Positions 5,946 to 8,935 of a stretch of 8,935 nt of DNA are shown here, piece after piece (within the stretch, counting starts at the first letter, position 1; every line of letters starts with the position of its first letter). The notes under the pieces are model-generated. The model made no database searches. It saw nothing but the letters and a program-made list of their open reading frames with translations, and was not told the DNA's origin. The position numbers and the translations under genes were made by a program. Origin of the DNA: Eubacterium sp. (GTDB lineage: Bacteria > Bacillota > Clostridia > Lachnospirales > Lachnospiraceae); the NCBI GenBank assembly GCA_020844525.1, contig JAJGAH010000076.1, positions 1 through 8,935 of the forward strand, given 5' to 3'.

Positions 5946-5978
5946 GATGGATTCTTTTGGGCATCTTTAGAATCCATC
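5946..5978 (+). other. 9-bp inverted repeat just upstream of the primase RBS
   Basis: GATGGATTC (5946-5954) and GAATCCATC (5970-5978) are perfect inverted repeats across a 15-nt loop, followed by TCTTTT and then GGAGG of the primase gene. In RNA it would form a hairpin ending 6 nt before the Shine-Dalgarno. It could be a weak terminator, an RNase III-type processing site or a translational modulator. The four-T tract is too short for a confident terminator call. Confidence 0.5.
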
Positions 5979-5994
5979 TCTTTTGGAGGTTTTC

Positions 5995-8013
5995 ATGGAT
6001 AACAACATTTTATCAGCGCTTGCCGCGATCAATGTGGCAGAGCTTACCCGTGCCGACTGGATTGCGGTCGGCATGGCCTTAAAAGAAGAGGGCTTCCCCT
6101 GCTCGGTCTGGGATGACTGGAGCCAGAACGACTCCCGGTATCACGCAGGAGAGTGCCAGAAGAAATGGGATGGTTTTCACGGAAATCACAAACCGGTGAA
6201 AGCCGGAACCATCATTCAGATGGCAAAGGACCGGGGCTGGGCTCCCTATACCGGGGAAGCCGGCTGCATGAACTGGAACGACACCATTGAATATGACGGA
6301 GAGGACGCTTTCACGGGTTTCCCGCAGGAGACCTGGAATCCGGTGCAGGATCTCATCACCTATCTCGAGCTTCTATTTGAGCCGGACGATCATGTCGCCT
6401 ATGTCACGAACGATGTCTGGAAGAACGCAGACGGAAAGTTTGTGCCGTCCAAGGGTGTCTATGACAGGACCCGGGATGATCTGATCGGGTCTCTCAAAAA
6501 GCATCCGGATGATATCGGAGCGACGATCGGTGACTGGAAACCGGAAGCCGGCGCGTGGATCCGCTTCAATCCGGTCGATGGGGAAGGCGTGAAGAATGAG
6601 AACGTCACACGCTTTACCTATGCACTGATCGAATCGGACACCATGCCGATCGCCGAGCAGAATGCGATGTTCCGGAAGATGGAACTTCCGATCGCAGCCC
6701 TCGTTCATTCCGGAGGAAAGAGCCTGCATGCGATCGTGCACATCGATGCGAAGGATGCAGACGAATACCGGAGGCGTGTAGAGTTCCTCTACGACTTTCT
6801 GGAAAAACAGGGAGTTTTGATCGATAAGCAGAATCGGAATCCCTCGCGGCTCTCCCGGATGCCGGGTGTCACCCGGAACGGAAACCGCCAGTATCTTGTG
6901 AATACGAACATCGGCAGAAAGAGCTGGAACGACTGGATGGACTTTGCCGAGGGCGTGGATGATGAACTTCCGGCTCTTGTAGATCTGTCGGAATACAAGG
7001 ACGATCCGCCGACGCTCCCGGAGGAGCTGATCGAGGGAATCCTGAGGAGAGGCCACAAGATGCTTCTCTCCGGATCCTCCAAAGCAGGAAAGAGCTTTCT
7101 TCTGATGGAGCTCTGCATCGCCATTGCAGAAGGACAGAACTGGCTCGGCTTTCCCTGCAGGAAGGGCCGCGTGCTCTATGTCAATCTGGAGATCGATCCT
7201 GCCTCTGCCATCAACCGTTTTTTCAAGATCTATCAGGCTCTTCAGATTCCGATGAAACACACCAAGGACATCGTGATCTGGAATCTGAGAGGCCACGCGA
7301 TTCCGCTGGATCAGCTGGTGCCAAAGATGGTCCGGAGGGTGAGAGACCAGAGGCTCGATGCGATCATTATCGACCCGATTTACAAGGTCATCACCGGCGA
7401 TGAAAATAATGCGTCGGACATGGGAGCTTTCTGCAACCAGTTTGACCGCATCTGCGCCGAGACCGGATGTGCTGCCATCTACTGCCACCATCACAGCAAG
7501 GGAGCGCAGGGTATGAAGAAGGCGATGGACCGGGCTTCCGGATCCGGGGTTTTTGCCAGAGACCCGGATGCACAGCTTGACATGATCGAGCTGGAACTGA
7601 CGGATGATCTGAAGAATAACGTCGCCGATACCGGAGAGACCGCATGGCGGATGGAATCGAGCCTTCGGGAATTCCCGAACATCAAACCGGTGAATTTCTG
7701 GTTCACCTATCCGATCCATAGGCTTGATACGACAGGAGAGCTTGCAAACCTCGGCCCGGAAGGGAGCCTTGTCGGGAATCTCACAAAGACCGGAAACTTC
7801 TCCACACCAGAGAGCAGACGGACCGCCTTTGACAATGCCTATGATGCCCTGTCGATCGATGAGGATCTGCAGATCACCGTGAATGATCTTGCGGAGTATA
7901 TCGGAGTCGCACCGAGGACCGTGAGGCGCTACCTGAATGAAATGAAAGACGCCTATAACTGTACGAACGGAGTCGTGAAACGTCTCCGGAACGCATCTGG
8001 ACAACCGGAATAA
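5995..8013 (+). CDS. AEP primase-helicase with PriCT_2, AAA_25 and C-terminal wHTH (672 aa)
   Basis: This is probably the replication initiator. Residues about 12-83 form a PriCT_2-like domain (WIAVGMALKEEG through WSQNDSRYHAGECQKKW). An archaeo-eukaryotic primase-like domain spans about 185-310, with acidic pair Glu213/Asp215 (ALIESD), SGGKSLH at 239-245 and NPSRLSRMPG at 282-291. A RecA-fold helicase domain (AAA_25/RepA type) spans about 340-560, with Walker A GSSKAGKS (360-367), Walker B ending at Asp460 (IIIDP) and HHH at 498-500. A winged-HTH-like segment lies at about 622-664 (ITVNDLAEYIGVAPRTVRRYL). The primase/helicase fusion could prime and unwind DNA at an origin. GGAGG lies 5 nt before ATG 5995. 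A TTG four codons upstream (5983) overlaps this Shine-Dalgarno and is unlikely to be the start. The TAA stop sits in the loop of a 9-bp hairpin. Confidence 0.9.
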   Translation: MDNNILSALAAINVAELTRADWIAVGMALKEEGFPCSVWDDWSQNDSRYHAGECQKKWDGFHGNHKPVKAGTIIQMAKDRGWAPYTGEAGCMNWNDTIEYDGEDAFTGFPQETWNPVQDLITYLELLFEPDDHVAYVTNDVWKNADGKFVPSKGVYDRTRDDLIGSLKKHPDDIGATIGDWKPEAGAWIRFNPVDGEGVKNENVTRFTYALIESDTMPIAEQNAMFRKMELPIAALVHSGGKSLHAIVHIDAKDADEYRRRVEFLYDFLEKQGVLIDKQNRNPSRLSRMPGVTRNGNRQYLVNTNIGRKSWNDWMDFAEGVDDELPALVDLSEYKDDPPTLPEELIEGILRRGHKMLLSGSSKAGKSFLLMELCIAIAEGQNWLGFPCRKGRVLYVNLEIDPASAINRFFKIYQALQIPMKHTKDIVIWNLRGHAIPLDQLVPKMVRRVRDQRLDAIIIDPIYKVITGDENNASDMGAFCNQFDRICAETGCAAIYCHHHSKGAQGMKKAMDRASGSGVFARDPDAQLDMIELELTDDLKNNVADTGETAWRMESSLREFPNIKPVNFWFTYPIHRLDTTGELANLGPEGSLVGNLTKTGNFSTPESRRTAFDNAYDALSIDEDLQITVNDLAEYIGVAPRTVRRYLNEMKDAYNCTNGVVKRLRNASGQPE

Positions 8014-8063
8014 TTCTGGTTGACCGCATGTGGCCGACAACCTGATTTCGGCGGACGTCCAGA
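7996..8063 (+). other. Three-way-junction fold around the primase stop codon
   Basis: TCTGGAC (7996-8002) pairs with GTCCAGA (8057-8063). It would enclose hairpin A, 8003-8010 with 8014-8021 (8 bp, one G-U; 9 bp if 8002-8022 is included), whose 3-nt loop is the TAA stop of the primase gene. It also encloses hairpin B, GCCGA (8033-8037) with TCGGC (8048-8052). No T run follows, so this is not an intrinsic terminator. It may be part of an origin, an mRNA 3'-end element or an RNA processing site. Confidence 0.45.
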
Positions 8064-8077
8064 CACAGACGACCGCC

Positions 8078-8095
8078 CTATATATAGATATATAG
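8078..8095. repeat. 18-bp AT-rich perfect palindrome
   Basis: CTATATAT (8078-8085) and ATATATAG (8088-8095) are exact inverted repeats around AG, and 16 of the 18 bases are A/T amid GC-rich sequence. It could act as an easily melted element beside the ACGTCC repeats, as in many replication origins, or as part of a promoter for rusA. No matching -35 was convincing. Confidence 0.5.
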
Positions 8096-8114
8096 TGTCC
8101 GTATGTTACGTCCA

Positions 8115-8151
8115 CGTGTAGGAAGGACGTAAACGTCCGTCCTTCCTCACG
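8115..8151 (+). other. 14-bp hairpin with one bulge upstream of rusA
   Basis: CGTG (8115-8118) pairs with CACG (8148-8151). After a bulged T at 8119, AGGAAGGACG (8120-8129) pairs with CGTCCTTCCT (8138-8147) around an 8-nt loop. An alternative GGACGT-AA-ACGTCC dyad (8125-8138) overlaps it. No T run follows, so it is not a terminator. It is a very stable element, in DNA or RNA, between the primase and resolvase genes. Confidence 0.6.
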
Positions 8152-8204
8152 GTGAGACGGAACGTCCCGGGCTGACGCTTTTGAATGTTCCGAAAGGAAG
8201 TCCT

Positions 8205-8627
8205 ATGAAATTTTTTATTGAGATGAATCCACCGACTGCGACCGCGCAGGAAAAGAAGGTGGCCCTGATAAACGGAAGACCGGTCTTTTATGAGCCGGCA
8301 AAACTGAAAGCAGCAAAGAAAGCACTGACTGTGCTTCTGATTCAGAAGAGACCGAAGGAGCCTCTGACTGGTCCCTTATCCCTCTCGGTACTCTGGCTCT
8401 TTCCAAAGGGAAAATCCCATAAGGCAGGAGAGTGGAGAGTCACCCGTCCCGATACCGATAACCTCGAAAAGATGCTGAAGGACTGCATGACCCGCTGCGG
8501 ATTCTGGAAAGATGACGCACAGGTCGTAAGGGAACATGTGGAAAAGAAGTGGTCCGAGGATCCGGTCGGAATCGAGATCGAGATTACAGAACTGGAGGTG
8601 AGCGAGGATGAGCCTTTATCGGAATAA
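8205..8627 (+). CDS. rusA: RusA-family Holliday junction resolvase (140 aa)
   Basis: RusA is a Mg2+-dependent dimeric endonuclease that cuts four-way DNA junctions symmetrically during phage recombination and replication. The signature RPDTDNLEKMLKDCMTRCGFWKDDAQV spans residues 81-107. Asp83, Asp85 and Asp104 occupy the positions of the catalytic acids of E. coli RusA (Asp70, Asp72, Asp91), and Lys89 matches the conserved lysine. The length is close to the usual 120-140 residues. ATG 8205 is chosen because AAAGGAAG lies 5 nt upstream. An in-frame TTG at 8181 precedes that Shine-Dalgarno and is rejected. The gene follows the 190-nt structured spacer and overlaps the next gene by 20 nt. Together with the Sak4-like and DUF669 genes it completes a recombination set. 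Confidence 0.93.
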   Translation: MKFFIEMNPPTATAQEKKVALINGRPVFYEPAKLKAAKKALTVLLIQKRPKEPLTGPLSLSVLWLFPKGKSHKAGEWRVTRPDTDNLEKMLKDCMTRCGFWKDDAQVVREHVEKKWSEDPVGIEIEITELEVSEDEPLSE

Positions 8628-8935
8628 GGAATTTTACTATGACCCGACCGCAGGAGCAGCACTTTCCCATGTGGCATCGGAGGAGAGAAGAAAAGAGAGA
8701 AAGGCAAACCACATCTATCGTCCGCTCACCTATATAGTAAGTCCCTATGCGGGAGATATCCTCGTCAACGTGGAAGCCGCGAGACGCTACTGCCGCTTTG
8801 CTGTGGATCAGGGAAGGATCCCTCTCTGCAGCCATCTCCTCTATCCGCAGTTCCTGCGTGACGATGATCCGGAAGAACGGGAGCTCGGGCTCTTCTTTGG
8901 AAAGATCCTGATGGATCACTGTAAGGAGGTCTGGA
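8608..8935 (+). CDS. DUF4406/DUF7768-like protein, partial at C-terminus
   Basis: The frame starts at ATG 8608 inside the end of rusA (20-nt overlap), with GGAGGTGAG just upstream, and is open to the right edge (109 codons). After a charged segment (residues 1-37) comes a pattern I recognise from phage DUF4406/DUF7768 proteins: TYIVSPYAGD (41-50), N54 and the AARRYC helix, then GRIPLCSHLLYPQFLRDDDPEERELGL and ILMDHCKEVW. The fold is related to nucleoside 2-deoxyribosyltransferases. No catalytic activity is established for most members, and function here is unknown. Translational coupling to rusA is likely from the overlap. The missing C-terminus prevents checking the last conserved residues. 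Confidence 0.8.
   Translation, partial: MSLYRNKEFYYDPTAGAALSHVASEERRKERKANHIYRPLTYIVSPYAGDILVNVEAARRYCRFAVDQGRIPLCSHLLYPQFLRDDDPEERELGLFFGKILMDHCKEVW

Larger units (their letters stand above)
8053..8167. repeat. Repeated ACGTCC hexamers in the primase-rusA spacer
   Basis: ACGTCC occurs at 8055-8060, 8108-8113, 8133-8138 and 8162-8167. The reverse form GGACGT occurs at 8053-8058 (making the palindrome GGACGTCC) and 8125-8130. Six occurrences in 115 bp is far above chance for a hexamer. Spacing is irregular (53, 25 and 29 bp), so these are not classical iterons, but they could be initiator- or regulator-binding sites. Confidence 0.5.

Noticed and set aside
6373..8115. 580-codon open frame on the minus strand opposite the primase-helicase gene
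   Set aside because: It lies almost wholly antisense to a strongly supported gene, has no recognisable domain, and is best explained by codon composition of the sense gene.
8181..8204. TTG 8181 as the rusA start, and likewise TTG 5983 for the primase
   Set aside because: Both upstream TTG codons precede or overlap the Shine-Dalgarno that serves the nearby ATG (8205 and 5995), and homologous N-termini fit the ATG.
1..8935. CRISPR arrays, tRNA or rRNA genes, insertion sequences, integrase or attachment sites
   Set aside because: I saw no regularly spaced repeats, cloverleaf or rRNA-like sequence, transposase, terminal inverted repeats or integrase. The inverted repeats present are local hairpins or dyads.

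Overview
This window looks like the lysogeny-control and early replication/recombination region of a temperate tailed phage (prophage) of a low- to mid-GC Bacillota host, most likely a Clostridia member. The reasons are strong AGGAGG-type ribosome binding sites, sigma70/A-type promoters, a divergent repressor/early-gene arrangement, and a run of phage families (S24 repressor, ImmA/IrrE protease, Gp157, AAA_24 ATPase, DUF669, PriCT_2/AEP primase-helicase, RusA, DUF4406/DUF7768-like). The host assignment is inference; no ribosomal or host gene is present.

Layout. Positions 1-909 (minus) encode a LexA/CI-type HTH-S24 repressor, cut by the left edge. Positions 910-1131 are the divergent control region. 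They hold a leftward promoter with a 19-bp dyad between its -35 and -10, a near-consensus rightward promoter (TTGAAA-17-TATAAT), overlapping dyads, and a foldable 5' leader. Positions 1132-3132 encode a 666-residue ImmA/IrrE-type metallopeptidase with a C-terminal HTH, followed by a strong intrinsic terminator. Positions 3188-3762 contain no convincing gene. They carry two matching 18-bp dyads, a predicted ~115-nt structured RNA, a second strong terminator and three small hairpins.

The replication/recombination operon (3763-8935, all plus strand, tightly packed) follows: Gp157-like protein, RecA-fold ATPase of the Sak4/AAA_24 type, DUF669 putative ssDNA-binding protein with an SSB-like acidic tail, AEP primase-helicase, RusA resolvase, and a DUF4406/DUF7768-like protein cut by the right edge. 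Between the primase-helicase and rusA is a ~190-nt spacer. It holds a stop-codon hairpin, a three-way-junction fold, an 18-bp AT palindrome, repeated ACGTCC hexamers and a 14-bp hairpin, and is a candidate replication origin or regulatory RNA.

Working model (inference): the repressor holds the lysogenic state. Repressor autocleavage and/or ImmA/IrrE-type proteolysis relieves it. The early operon then makes the primase-helicase, ssDNA-binding and annealing proteins for replication and recombination. I see no good promoter after the terminator at 3603-3644, so expression of the replication operon may depend on controlled read-through of that terminator. The most novel-looking material is non-coding: the 3240-3644 element and the 7996-8167 element. 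Two short sequence motifs shared by the adjacent DUF669 and primase proteins are also notable.
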